A stretch of DNA of 30,624 bases from JALXCH01 sp964495805 (lineage in GTDB: Bacteria > Calditrichota > Calditrichia > RBG-13-44-9). The number at the start of each line of letters is the position of its first letter. The first letter of the stretch is position 1. The notes under the pieces are model-generated. The model had not been told where the DNA came from and ran no database searches. It saw only the letters and a program-made list of their open reading frames with translations. Shown piece after piece: positions 22,821 through 30,624 of this stretch. Location: the NCBI GenBank assembly GCA_964495805.1, contig CAZBWV010000105.1:1-30624 (forward strand). The letters are read 5' to 3'. A program made the translations under genes and the position numbers.

Positions 22821-25800
22821 CGTGCTGAGAGCCTCTCCTTTGCCTTTTCGCTAATTTTCTCTGCGGCAAACTTATCCACCACTTCCCGATACAGCTTTTT
22901 CGCTTTTTCCGGCTGTCCCATTTTCTCGTAGGTAAGCCCTGCCCGATAAAGCGCCCGTGCCACCCAGCCGGGATAAGCAGAGTACACGTATTTTACCCGC
23001 AAGTAATTGGTTACCGCATCCTGATATTTCCCCAGCTCAAAATAGAGGTCCCCCATTACCTTCTGGGCTTCGGCGGCCAGTTCATCATTGCGATTCTGAA
23101 TCACCTGTTCCAGCAACCGTCGGGCTTCGGTTTCGTTTTTGCGCGCAACTTCCAGGCGTGCCAGTTCAATGCGCGCCCGATACGCACTGAACGATTGGGG
23201 TGCCACTGTAATGGCTTTTCGGAAAGCCTGCCGGGCTTTTTCCGGGTTAGCCTGTTTCAGGTGGGTGAGTCCTATTTGCAGATGCACTTCGCTCAGAAAG
23301 GCCGGGTCCTGATTGCGGGCAAACTTTCCCTGTAAAACAAGGCGAAACTGCTCCAGCGCTTTCTGTGGTTTGCCGGTTTCGCGAAACAGAATTCCCAGCT
23401 GGAACAGCGCATCGGGTACCACTTCGCTTTCGGGATACTGGTTTACCACCTTCCGGAAAGCCGCCACCGCCCGATCGTAATCCTTTAAATTTAGGTAACT
23501 TAATCCAATCCAGTACTGTGCTTTGGGCGCCATCAGGGAACCGGGATAGCGTTTCAGGAAGTTCCGGTAAGCAGCGATGGCCTGCTGGAATTTCTGCTGT
23601 CCGAAGTAGAAATCGCCCCGCCGTAGCAGAAGCTCCTCGCTCAACCGACTATCCGGATGCTCCTGAATATAGCGATCGGCGGCAGCAAACGCTTTTTCCA
23701 CCTCTCCCATCTGCATGGCAGCCCACTGCAATCCGCTAATGGCATCGCCCACCAGGGGGCTATCGGGGAATTTGCGTATGACCTCCTCGTACCATATCAT
23801 GGCGGCACGGAAATCTCGCTTATTGTAAAACGCATCGCCTAATTCGTAATACACCCGCGGCAACAGTTCGCTGTGGGGGAATTTTTTAATAAATGCCTTG
23901 TATTGCTGGATGGCATGGTCAAAATCATTCTGTTTAAAATAGCTTCGGGCAATCAGGTACAGGGCGTTTTCGTCATATTCGCCGCTTCGGTTATCCTGAA
24001 GCAATCGGGAGAACTGGCTGCGCGCTTCCGGATATTGCTCCTGTTTGAAATAGCCCATTCCGATCTGGAAGACCGCCCATTCCCGCTCCTGCCCCTGCGG
24101 AAAGCGCTCCAGGTAGCGTTGATAAACTTGAATTGCCCGGGAATACTCTTTCTGAGCAAACAGGGCGTCGGCCTGGCGCAGCAGAGCATCTGCCAGATAT
24201 TGCGGATTTTGAGTGGTTTGCGCCAGTTGCCGGAACGTTTGCACTGCCAGGTCGAACTGGCGATTCTGATAGTAACTCCAGGCCAATCCGTATCGGGCAT
24301 CGGTGGCATAAGTATGATCGGGAAACTGCTGCAGGAAGTGCTGGTAAGCCTGAGCCGCCTCCGGGTAATTCCCCAGGTTGTATAGTGCTTCAGCCAGCCA
24401 GTACATCGCCTCGGCACGTAGCGAACCATCGGGATAGTTGTTTAGATATTGCCGGAAATTCCGCACGGCATCCTGAAACCGGGAAAGTTGAAACGCACAC
24501 CAGCCGCGCTTGAACACCACTTCCTCCTGCAGCGCCGGGTCGGCTCCGGATATGTTGCTTAAAATATCGTACGCCTGTGGATACTCCTTCAATCCAATCA
24601 GGCAGTCCGCCTGCATCTTCAGGGTAGCGGGCATCAGTTCGCTTTCCGGATACACGGTGCGGAGTTTCTCCAGATATTTCAGCGCTTCGCGAAAGTGGTT
24701 CTGCTGGAATTCCATTTCTGCCAGTTCGTACAACGCATCGTCGGCAAACTCACTTTCCGGATGGGTGATGACCAGTTCGTTGAGCGTACCAGCCGCCTGA
24801 TCCGGGTGCCCCAGTTGCTTCTGACAAACACCGCTGTAAAACAGCGCCTTTAATCCGATGGGAGTATCTGCCTGTCCGGTTGCCACCTGGTGAAACGCCT
24901 GATACGCCTGCTGAAAGTCTTTTTGGGAGAAATAGCTCCATCCCAGGGAGAAAAGCGCCTGCCAGTATATATCGCTGTTGGGGAATTCCCGGATAACCCG
25001 CTGGTACAGTTCGCGCGCCTTTTCTACTTTCCCCTGGGCAAACAGCGCTTCGCCAATCAGGAACAATCCCTGCGGTTTGAATCGGTCCCGGCGGTCTTTT
25101 TTCAGCCCGGCTAAAACGGTCTGGATGGCCTGATCGTAACGCCCCATGCGGTACAAAATATTTCCGCGGATGAAATAGGCTTCCAGGCTTAAATCATGAT
25201 CGGGGAATTCCTGAATCAGTTTCTGGTACACCTCCAGCGCCTTTTCCGGCCGATCGGTGTCCTGATAAATCCAGCCCAGGCTGTAGTAGGCGTACGCTTT
25301 AATATCTGCCGCAGGATATTTCCGGATGGCGTTCAGGTAAGCCGCTTCCGCCTGATCGGGTTCCCGCAATTTATAGTAGCTCTCCCCAATCCAGTAGTAA
25401 GCTTCGGCAGACAGATCGTTCTCCGGGAACTGATCCGGAAGTTTCTGAAGGGTTTCGATGGCCCGGTGGAACTGGTTGCTCTTGTAATAAGCCAGTCCCA
25501 GCCGGAAGATGGATTCCGCCCGTAGTGAGCCATTGGGATACCTGCGCAAATAATCGGAATAAAACTGGATGGCTTCGGAATATTGATTCAGGAAAAAGTA
25601 GCATTCCGCCTGCAGGAAAAAGACCTCTTCGTTCAGGGAGGAGCGGGGATATTTTTCGGTAAATTGTTGAAGTTGCTGCAGTGCCAGTTCATACATTCCA
25701 TCGTCGAACAGTCCGCGGGCGGTGAGAAAGTCCTGTTTTTCCTGCCGGGATAGCTGAGCCGATCCGGCAGTGACATTCAACAAAAGAATGGCTATCAACA

Positions 25801-25825
25801 ACAGAAAAAGCCAGCGTTTCACCAT
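22817..25825 (-). CDS. Exported TPR-repeat protein, 1002 aa
   Basis: A secreted protein made almost entirely of tetratricopeptide repeats of 34-37 residues, roughly 25 in tandem (for example YSEAIQFYSDYLRRYPNGSL, FQQAIAAYRNFLKRYPGSLM, YDRAVAAFRKVVNQYPESEV). The signal peptide is WLFLLLIAILLLNVTAGSAQ. Such solenoids act as periplasmic scaffolds, as CpoB/BamD-like or Glt gliding proteins do. The start at ATG 25825 follows AAGGA by seven bases; a longer frame to 25900 would begin upstream of the promoter elements. It leads the run TPR-barrel-exbB-exbD-tonB, overlapping the barrel gene by four bases, so a structural role in that machine is likely. There is no catalytic domain. Confidence 0.93.
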   Translation of the reverse strand: MVKRWLFLLLIAILLLNVTAGSAQLSRQEKQDFLTARGLFDDGMYELALQQLQQFTEKYPRSSLNEEVFFLQAECYFFLNQYSEAIQFYSDYLRRYPNGSLRAESIFRLGLAYYKSNQFHRAIETLQKLPDQFPENDLSAEAYYWIGESYYKLREPDQAEAAYLNAIRKYPAADIKAYAYYSLGWIYQDTDRPEKALEVYQKLIQEFPDHDLSLEAYFIRGNILYRMGRYDQAIQTVLAGLKKDRRDRFKPQGLFLIGEALFAQGKVEKARELYQRVIREFPNSDIYWQALFSLGWSYFSQKDFQQAYQAFHQVATGQADTPIGLKALFYSGVCQKQLGHPDQAAGTLNELVITHPESEFADDALYELAEMEFQQNHFREALKYLEKLRTVYPESELMPATLKMQADCLIGLKEYPQAYDILSNISGADPALQEEVVFKRGWCAFQLSRFQDAVRNFRQYLNNYPDGSLRAEAMYWLAEALYNLGNYPEAAQAYQHFLQQFPDHTYATDARYGLAWSYYQNRQFDLAVQTFRQLAQTTQNPQYLADALLRQADALFAQKEYSRAIQVYQRYLERFPQGQEREWAVFQIGMGYFKQEQYPEARSQFSRLLQDNRSGEYDENALYLIARSYFKQNDFDHAIQQYKAFIKKFPHSELLPRVYYELGDAFYNKRDFRAAMIWYEEVIRKFPDSPLVGDAISGLQWAAMQMGEVEKAFAAADRYIQEHPDSRLSEELLLRRGDFYFGQQKFQQAIAAYRNFLKRYPGSLMAPKAQYWIGLSYLNLKDYDRAVAAFRKVVNQYPESEVVPDALFQLGILFRETGKPQKALEQFRLVLQGKFARNQDPAFLSEVHLQIGLTHLKQANPEKARQAFRKAITVAPQSFSAYRARIELARLEVARKNETEARRLLEQVIQNRNDELAAEAQKVMGDLYFELGKYQDAVTNYLRVKYVYSAYPGWVARALYRAGLTYEKMGQPEKAKKLYREVVDKFAAEKISEKAKERLSAR

Positions 25826-25852
25826 GGGCAGTTCCTTTAGAATTTCGTCTAA

Positions 25853-25881
25853 AATATAGTGGTTTCTGTCGGTTCTGGCAA
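25853..25881 (-). promoter_or_regulatory. Sigma-70-like promoter of the TPR-barrel-Ton run
   Basis: On the minus strand TTGCCA (25876-25881, five of six -35 matches) is followed after exactly 17 bases by TATATT (25853-25858, five of six -10 matches). Transcription would start near 25846, about 20 bases before the ATG at 25825, leaving room for the AAGGA ribosome site. Confidence 0.75.
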
Positions 25882-25945
25882 AGAGAAATCCATAGAACAT
25901 GGGACAATTTCAGGGTTCGATATCGGTTCCATCCCCGCAAAGTTT

Positions 25946-27928
25946 TTAGTGCAGGTCGTCCAGTTCCCAGTCCCGCTGGAAGAGGTGTTTCTCCACCCAC
26001 TGGAATTCCCGTTTCATTTTGGTCATCTGGTGGCGCAATTCGCGTAGGCCGTGTCCCTCTCTGGGGAAGGCAATAAACCGCACGGGACAACCCATTCGCT
26101 TCAGTCCGCGGTACATTTCCAGACTCTGCGGAAAAGGCACTCGCCTGTCCTGCTCGCCACACAGAATCAGCGTTGGCGTGCGGGCATTTTCCACATGGGT
26201 AACCGGCGATTTTTTCATGTAGTAATTCTGGCGCAAATAGGGTGGTCCCAGATGCCAGATTTCCCGGATGTACTGTACATCGGTCTGGGCGTAAAAGGAG
26301 TACCAGTTCGCTCCACCGGCACCGGAACAGGCTGCTCCAAAGCGCTGAAAATGGGTCACCAGCCAGTTGGTTAAATGCCCTCCGGCACTCCACCCCATTA
26401 CCGCCATGTGTTCCGGGTCGGCAATTCCTTCACGAATCAGATAATCTACTCCGCTGATGATGTCGTCAATATCCTTTTCAAAATAATGGCCTAAAATGGC
26501 TCGCATCACTTCATCTCCGTAACCGGTACTCCCACGGTAATTGGGCTGAAAAATGGCGTATCCATGGGCTGCCCACACCTGTGGATAAGTAACCCAGCTG
26601 CTGCCAAAATAGTTCCGGTAGGACGATTCCGGACCTCCGTGTAGTTGAACCACCAGCGGATAAGGAGGCTGGGCGCCATTAGCCGGTAAAATCAGGATGC
26701 CTTCCACCGTGTAGCCATCGGTACTGCGCCAGTGGATGGTGCGGTACTCAGCCAGGGGATATTCCTCCACCCAACTGTTCAGGTGAGTCAGCTGGCGTCC
26801 GGGTAATTTGCCGGGGGAGGCAAGAAACACATCATAGGGTCGGTGGGGAGTGGATTCCAGATATACCAGTTGATTCACGGTGGGCTGGTAGTGCAGCGAA
26901 CGAACGGAATGATCGCCATGGGTAAGCTGTTGGACTCCGCCTTTTTTTCGGCTTAACCGGAAGATTTGAGTGTTCACCCCCATGTTAGCAATAAAATAGA
27001 TCTCCGTTCCCTTGCGATTCCAGGCATAGTCGAATACCTGATAACGAAACTCCGGCAGTAAATCCACGATGGTTTCGCTGGCAATGTCCAGTAAAAAGAT
27101 GGAGTCCTGATAGTAAGTTTCCAGTTGGCTATTGGCATCGGAAGTGAAGGTGAGATATTTGCCATCCGGCGACCAGGTGATTTGTCGTTCGGCAATTTTG
27201 TTGTGAGTTATCTGATGCTGGTCGCCCGTGGTCAGATTGACCAGATAAACTTCTCGCTTCAGGTAATCGTCCAGCCGGGGGGTGGGTGCTGCAACCAGCG
27301 CAATTTGCGACTCATCCGGCGAAAGGGCAAACTCCCGGATGGAATATTCGGCAAATGTGAGCTGGCGTTTGCTATTTTGGGCACGGTTGTACACCCACAG
27401 TTGCACCGGCTTTTCATTTTCGTCGTAAAAATAGGCGTCGTCTTTTTTCTCGCGTGCCTGTTGCTCCTCCCGGGTCAGGCTATCCCGCGCCAGGAAGTAA
27501 ATCTTTTGCCCGTCCCGGGTGATGCGAAAATCAAGGATATCAGCCGGATGGGCAAACACCCGATGCGGTTCACCTCCGTTGTTAGGTAAAAGGAACAGAT
27601 TACGGTGGTCATCGGATTTCATCAGGAAATAGATAGCGGTTCCGTCCGGTGCCCATCGGGGATGGGACTGGCTGCTGTGCCCGCGGGTAAGTTGCAGCGT
27701 TTCGCCGGTGCGCACATCTGTGCGCCACAAATGGTACACCCAGCGATTGGCTACCGTATCTGCCTCCGCTACACGGAATACCACAAAAGCCCCATCCGGA
27801 GAAAGACGAGGCTGGTACACTTTTTTTATCCGAAACATATCGGTGAATCCAAAAAACGGCTCTCCTGCCAGAAGAGTGGATAGGAAGAGCATTCCAATAA
27901 TAACAATTCGTGCAAACGCTTGTTTCAT
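25946..27928 (-). CDS. S9-family prolyl oligopeptidase/dipeptidyl aminopeptidase, exported
   Basis: A 660-aa serine peptidase of family S9 (S9C/dipeptidyl-peptidase IV-like). The signal peptide (IVIIGMLFLSTLLAGEP) indicates export. Residues about 35-390 form a beta-propeller with repeated SPDG blades (LSPDGAFVVF, WAPDGTAIYF, LSPDESQIAL, WSPDGKYLTF). The alpha/beta hydrolase part has the catalytic triad Ser514 in GWSAGG, Asp594 in GEQDRRVP and His626 in REGHG, plus the oxyanion region HGGPESSY and NYRGSTGYG. It removes or cleaves short peptides, often after proline. The ATG at 27928 has a GAGGGA site. It lies 63 bases after the M24 peptidase gene and likely shares its transcript; together they suit proline-rich peptide degradation. 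Confidence 0.95.
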   Translation of the reverse strand: MKQAFARIVIIGMLFLSTLLAGEPFFGFTDMFRIKKVYQPRLSPDGAFVVFRVAEADTVANRWVYHLWRTDVRTGETLQLTRGHSSQSHPRWAPDGTAIYFLMKSDDHRNLFLLPNNGGEPHRVFAHPADILDFRITRDGQKIYFLARDSLTREEQQAREKKDDAYFYDENEKPVQLWVYNRAQNSKRQLTFAEYSIREFALSPDESQIALVAAPTPRLDDYLKREVYLVNLTTGDQHQITHNKIAERQITWSPDGKYLTFTSDANSQLETYYQDSIFLLDIASETIVDLLPEFRYQVFDYAWNRKGTEIYFIANMGVNTQIFRLSRKKGGVQQLTHGDHSVRSLHYQPTVNQLVYLESTPHRPYDVFLASPGKLPGRQLTHLNSWVEEYPLAEYRTIHWRSTDGYTVEGILILPANGAQPPYPLVVQLHGGPESSYRNYFGSSWVTYPQVWAAHGYAIFQPNYRGSTGYGDEVMRAILGHYFEKDIDDIISGVDYLIREGIADPEHMAVMGWSAGGHLTNWLVTHFQRFGAACSGAGGANWYSFYAQTDVQYIREIWHLGPPYLRQNYYMKKSPVTHVENARTPTLILCGEQDRRVPFPQSLEMYRGLKRMGCPVRFIAFPREGHGLRELRHQMTKMKREFQWVEKHLFQRDWELDDLH

Positions 27929-27991
27929 ATATCCCTCAGCTTCATTTTGTTCTGTTTAAAAACAATCAAACTCTCCGGGGCAACCGATCGG

Positions 27992-29779
27992 TTAAACCTC
28001 CCGGGTGGCTTCCTTCAGCCATGTACGTTCTTCTTCATTCAAAAACGGCGAAAGCGTCTCCCGCACCTTTCGGTGATACCGGTTTAACCACTCCCGTTCG
28101 GACGCACTTAACATTTCCAATGCCACCAATTTCAGGTCAATGGGGCACAGGGTAATGGTTTCGAAACAATAGAACTCCCCTTCATCGCTGCTGAATGGTT
28201 CATCTTTTACCGTGAGAATCAGATTTTCGATGCGGATGCCATATTCACCCGTTCGGTAGTAGCCCGGTTCGTTGGAAGTCACCATTCCCACTTCCATGGG
28301 TACCCCGATTCCCCGATAATAGGAAATGCCCTGCGGTCCCTCGTGAACGTTCAAATACGAACCCACTCCATGACCGGTTCCATGCCCGTAATTCAACCCG
28401 ATATCCCACAACGGTTTGCGGGCAATGGTGTCCAGTTGGTTCCCTGCCGTGTTGCGGGGGAAACGGGTCATGGCCAGTTGAATATGTCCTTGCAGGACCC
28501 GGGTAAAGTGTTCTTTCTGCTCCGGGGTCGGTTGACCCAATGCCACGGTTCGGGTAATGTCCGTGGTACCATCCAGATACTGGCCACCGGAATCGAACAG
28601 GAAGATGCCCTCCGGTTTCAGTTCCACGCTGGTTTCCGGAGTAGCGGAGTAATGAACAATGGCGCCATGTTCCCGATAAGCGGAAATGGGATGAAAACTG
28701 GGTCCGACGTACAGTTCCTGTTCCTGCCGGAATTTTTCCGCCTGTTCGGCAGCGGATATTTCCGTTACGCCACCCCGGGGAACTGCTTTTTCCAGCCAGT
28801 GCAGAAATTTCACCATTGCCACTCCGTCGCGAACATGGGCGTTACGAAAGCCCTGAATTTCCGTCTCGTTTTTAATGGCTTTGAACCAGGTAATAGGGCT
28901 GCGGTCGAAGTACAACCGGGCGCCCGGTTTCAGCGCATCCACCACCCAGCGACTCACCGCATCCGGCTCCAGCCACACCCGACTTTTTTCGCGGGCCAGC
29001 TGGTGTAAATGCTCCCCAAATGCATCGTAGGGGAAAATCTGCACCCGGTTCTTCAGATGCTGTCGTAATTCGTCCGTCACTTTTTCGGGCGGAATAAACA
29101 GCCGGGCATCCTGCACGGTGACGATGGCATAGGCAATTACCACCGGATTGTATGCCACATCGCTGCCACGGATGTTGTACAACCAGGCGATGGCATCCAG
29201 AGTGGTGACCACATGGGCATCCGTATGGTGCTGGCTCATCTTATCCCGCACCCGGGTAAGTTTGCTCTCCACCGTCTCCCCACTGTATTGCAGGGGATGG
29301 GGTACGGCAGGTGCCCGGGGAAAAGCAGGACGGTCGTCCCAGATTTCGTCCACCAGATTCACTTCGATGGGTTTGAGTACCAATCCGCGGTTGCGTAATG
29401 CTTCCTCTAACTTCTGTGCTTCCTGATAAGAAAACAGCCGGGTGTCCAATCCCACCGCATCGCCTTCCTTCAACACCTCTCCCAGCCATCGGGGAATATC
29501 GGGTGTTTCGGGTAGTCCCACTTTAAATAAACGAATGCCGGTTCCTTTTAATTCCTCTTCCGCCTGGAGGAAATACCGGGAATCCGTCCATAGCCCGGCA
29601 TCATTCAGGGTTACCACCAGCTCGCCAGCCGAACCGGTAAATCCGCTCAACCACTGGCGACGTTGCCAGCATTCAGGTACATATTCGCTGCCGTGGGGGT
29701 CCGTACTGGGCACCAAATATGCCTGTATGTGATATTGCCTCATCAACTCGCGTAAAGCGTTTAACCGCCGGGGAATCAT
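27992..29779 (-). CDS. Xaa-Pro aminopeptidase, family M24 (long form)
   Basis: A 595-aa metallopeptidase that removes the N-terminal residue before proline. It has two creatinase-type N-terminal domains (about 1-300) and a C-terminal pita-bread domain. The five metal ligands are intact: Asp396 (FDSGG), Asp407 (TTDIT), His470 (GHGTGHGVG), Glu504 (TSNEPGYY) and Glu518 (IRIENL). The length and the C-terminal tail (TLCPIDLKLVALEMLSASE) match the long eukaryote-like XPNPEP1 form rather than short PepP. There is no signal peptide, so it is cytoplasmic. ATG 29779 has GGAGA eight bases upstream; the ATG at 29809 has no such site. It precedes the S9 peptidase gene. Confidence 0.95.
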   Translation of the reverse strand: MIPRRLNALRELMRQYHIQAYLVPSTDPHGSEYVPECWQRRQWLSGFTGSAGELVVTLNDAGLWTDSRYFLQAEEELKGTGIRLFKVGLPETPDIPRWLGEVLKEGDAVGLDTRLFSYQEAQKLEEALRNRGLVLKPIEVNLVDEIWDDRPAFPRAPAVPHPLQYSGETVESKLTRVRDKMSQHHTDAHVVTTLDAIAWLYNIRGSDVAYNPVVIAYAIVTVQDARLFIPPEKVTDELRQHLKNRVQIFPYDAFGEHLHQLAREKSRVWLEPDAVSRWVVDALKPGARLYFDRSPITWFKAIKNETEIQGFRNAHVRDGVAMVKFLHWLEKAVPRGGVTEISAAEQAEKFRQEQELYVGPSFHPISAYREHGAIVHYSATPETSVELKPEGIFLFDSGGQYLDGTTDITRTVALGQPTPEQKEHFTRVLQGHIQLAMTRFPRNTAGNQLDTIARKPLWDIGLNYGHGTGHGVGSYLNVHEGPQGISYYRGIGVPMEVGMVTSNEPGYYRTGEYGIRIENLILTVKDEPFSSDEGEFYCFETITLCPIDLKLVALEMLSASEREWLNRYHRKVRETLSPFLNEEERTWLKEATREV

Positions 29780-30007
29780 TTTCGGGTCTCCTTTTCTTTT
29801 TCTGTGCAAGAGGAGAATATAATAAGGAATGTTGTTCAGAAAAATTTATATCGAACTTTAAATCCGCCCTCTATGAATCGGGGCTCTTAAACTCAACTAT
29901 CCCGGATGGGATGGTGTTTTCTAAATCCGGATAAACCGGTTAATTGCTCCACCGATCTGAAGTCTGATGTCAATGGATATCTGATGAACAGGATGACGTT
30001 CCCCGGA
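29780..30007. other. Upstream region of the M24 peptidase gene
   Basis: No gene is supported. An AT-rich part near 29815-29850 probably holds the peptidase promoter, though no clean pair of boxes was found. From about 29900 the sequence resembles the repeat-rich block described to the right (GGGATGGTGTTTT occurs near 29906 and again near 30338). Confidence 0.4.
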
Positions 30008-30109
30008 GATTCCTCCGTTCCGCTCCTCACTGCGTTCGTCGCTTCAGTCGGAATGACAGCAGGCTACCCTGTCACCCCGAGCGGAGCGACAGCGAAGTCG
30101 AGGGGTCTC
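30008..30109. repeat. Dispersed repeat, copy A (102 bp)
   Basis: A 102-base unit running from GATTCCTCC to GGGGTCTC, nearly identical to copy B at 30355-30456 except around its middle. Its two halves are related units in opposite orientation: one reads GTCATTCCGACTGAAGCGAC on the minus strand, the other GTCACCCCGAGCGGAGCGAC on the plus strand. Translating the repeat gives the HPERSE-like peptide found widely in FCB genomes. It is non-coding. Confidence 0.9.
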
Positions 30110-30138
30110 ATCTCCTATCCGGCTTGCCACTGAAAAAA

Positions 30139-30158
30139 TTAGACAGGATACACAGGAT
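30139..30158. repeat. Short dispersed repeat, arm 1
   Basis: A 20-base unit of the TTAGACAGGAT..ACAGGAT kind. It is inverted, 18 of 20 positions, relative to 30297-30316, and a direct relative lies at 30491-30509. Such units are common in chromosomal repeats of this group. Confidence 0.7.
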
Positions 30159-30296
30159 GGAACTGGATTCATTTTAAAGATTAAGGTTTTTTTAATCAGG
30201 AAAAATTTAAAAATCTGGATCAAAAATAACAGACAGAGATTGAAAGCAACACAGATTTTAAATAATCAAACGAAAAATCCTTCAATCATCCTGAAA

Positions 30297-30316
30297 ATCC
30301 TGTTCATCCTGTCTAA
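30297..30316. repeat. Short dispersed repeat, arm 2 (inverted)
   Basis: The inverse of the unit at 30139-30158 in 18 of 20 positions, 138 bases away. The two could frame a mobile or palindromic element. Confidence 0.7.
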
Positions 30317-30354
30317 AAAATACAAGCGGGATGAACGGGATGGTGTTTTGATTA

Positions 30355-30456
30355 GATTCCTCCATTCCGCTCCTCACTGCGTTCGTCGCTTCAGTCGGAA
30401 TGACAGCAGGACGACGTGTCACCCCGAGCGGAGCGAAAGCGGAGTCGAGGGGTCTC
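30355..30456. repeat. Dispersed repeat, copy B (102 bp)
   Basis: Same length and order as copy A (30008-30109), 347 bases later in the same orientation. Differences are confined to a few single bases, notably the central stretch after GACAGCAGG, and GAAAGCGGAG replacing GACAGCGAAG. A short frame through it encodes CHPERSESGVEGSR, a known spurious product. Confidence 0.9.
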
Positions 30457-30490
30457 GTGTTCATCCAGGTTGTGGGGAAAAAAGAATTTT

Positions 30491-30509
30491 TTGACAGGAT
30501 GTACAGGAT
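30491..30509. repeat. Short dispersed repeat, third copy
   Basis: TTGACAGGATGTACAGGAT resembles the unit at 30139-30158 in the same orientation and is followed by another ACAGGAT. The stretch between the larger repeats is built mostly of such degenerate ACAGGATG words. Confidence 0.6.
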
Positions 30510-30561
30510 GAGACAGGATCAGGGATTGACGGTTTTGCTTGGTTCAGAAGCCTGAACATTG

Positions 30562-30592
30562 ATTCACACCGTGGCTCTAGCCCGGTGTGAAT
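30562..30592. other. Strong perfect hairpin near the right edge
   Basis: ATTCACACCG (30562-30571) and CGGTGTGAAT (30583-30592) pair perfectly; inside them GGC and GCC add three pairs after a single bulged T, with a TCTA loop. No T tract follows directly. No other gene or terminator role can be decided because the window ends 32 bases on. Confidence 0.6.
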
Positions 30593-30624
30593 GAAAGAGT
30601 GGGTGGTAGAATCATACCGATCGC

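Noticed and set aside
30240..30494. Possible 84-aa gene at the right end
   Set aside because: It translates the dispersed repeat (CHPERSESGVEGSR peptide), a well-known false gene call.
29900..30540. CRISPR array or transposon
   Set aside because: The repeats are 102-base composite units and degenerate short words without regular spacing, spacers, cas genes or a transposase.

Overview
The window reads as a chromosomal segment of a Gram-negative bacterium of the FCB kind (Calditrichota, candidate division KSB1 or a neighbour is my best guess, from memory of gene families, not from a search). Signs are the outer-membrane proteins (a DUF3078-type start, a one-POTRA Omp85 barrel, a receptor-like barrel), an ExbB/ExbD/TonB set, secreted S9 and M24 peptidases, NtrY/NtrX-type sigma-54 signalling, and degenerate chromosomal repeats whose spurious translation gives the 'HPERSE'-like peptide seen in many genomes of this group. 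No tRNA, rRNA, CRISPR array, transposase or phage gene was found.

Layout. 1-1685 (minus): start of a DUF3078 outer-membrane protein, an unknown 165-aa protein, mscL and a DUF4332 helix-hairpin-helix protein. 1994-5181 (minus): a tightly overlapping four-gene operon of a coiled-coil protein, a protein with three exact 23-residue repeats and a longin-like domain, a Rab-like small GTPase, and a sigma-54-type AAA+ regulator. I consider this the most interesting unit: a small-GTPase module physically joined to a transcription activator. 5987-9376 (minus): an exported protein of unknown function, PAP2 phosphatase, lytic transglycosylase, DUF350 and MgtC membrane proteins, i.e. envelope genes.

9894-16570 (plus): a 481-aa lipoprotein behind a candidate sigma-54 promoter with an upstream palindrome, a perfect rho-independent terminator, then an Omp85-like barrel, a DUF4390 exported protein, an NtrY-like sensor kinase and its NtrX/NtrC-like regulator. 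The kinase and regulator may control envelope genes, possibly including the lipoprotein.

16839-25825 (minus): a 1002-aa TPR protein, a plug-less TonB-receptor-like barrel, ExbB, ExbD, TonB, a ParB-N-like protein and a Tat-exported glycosylasparaginase-like Ntn hydrolase, closely spaced and probably co-transcribed, behind a good sigma-70 promoter. This looks like a dedicated energy-transducing envelope machine. 25946-29779 (minus): S9 dipeptidyl/oligopeptidase and M24 Xaa-Pro aminopeptidase, together a pair for digesting proline-containing peptides. 29780-30624: non-coding, filled with dispersed repeats and hairpins.

Three perfect or near-perfect palindromes that share a GTGAAAT / ATTTCACC core occur at 764-796, 1954-1987 and 15126-15146; two of them flank the two sigma-54 activator genes.
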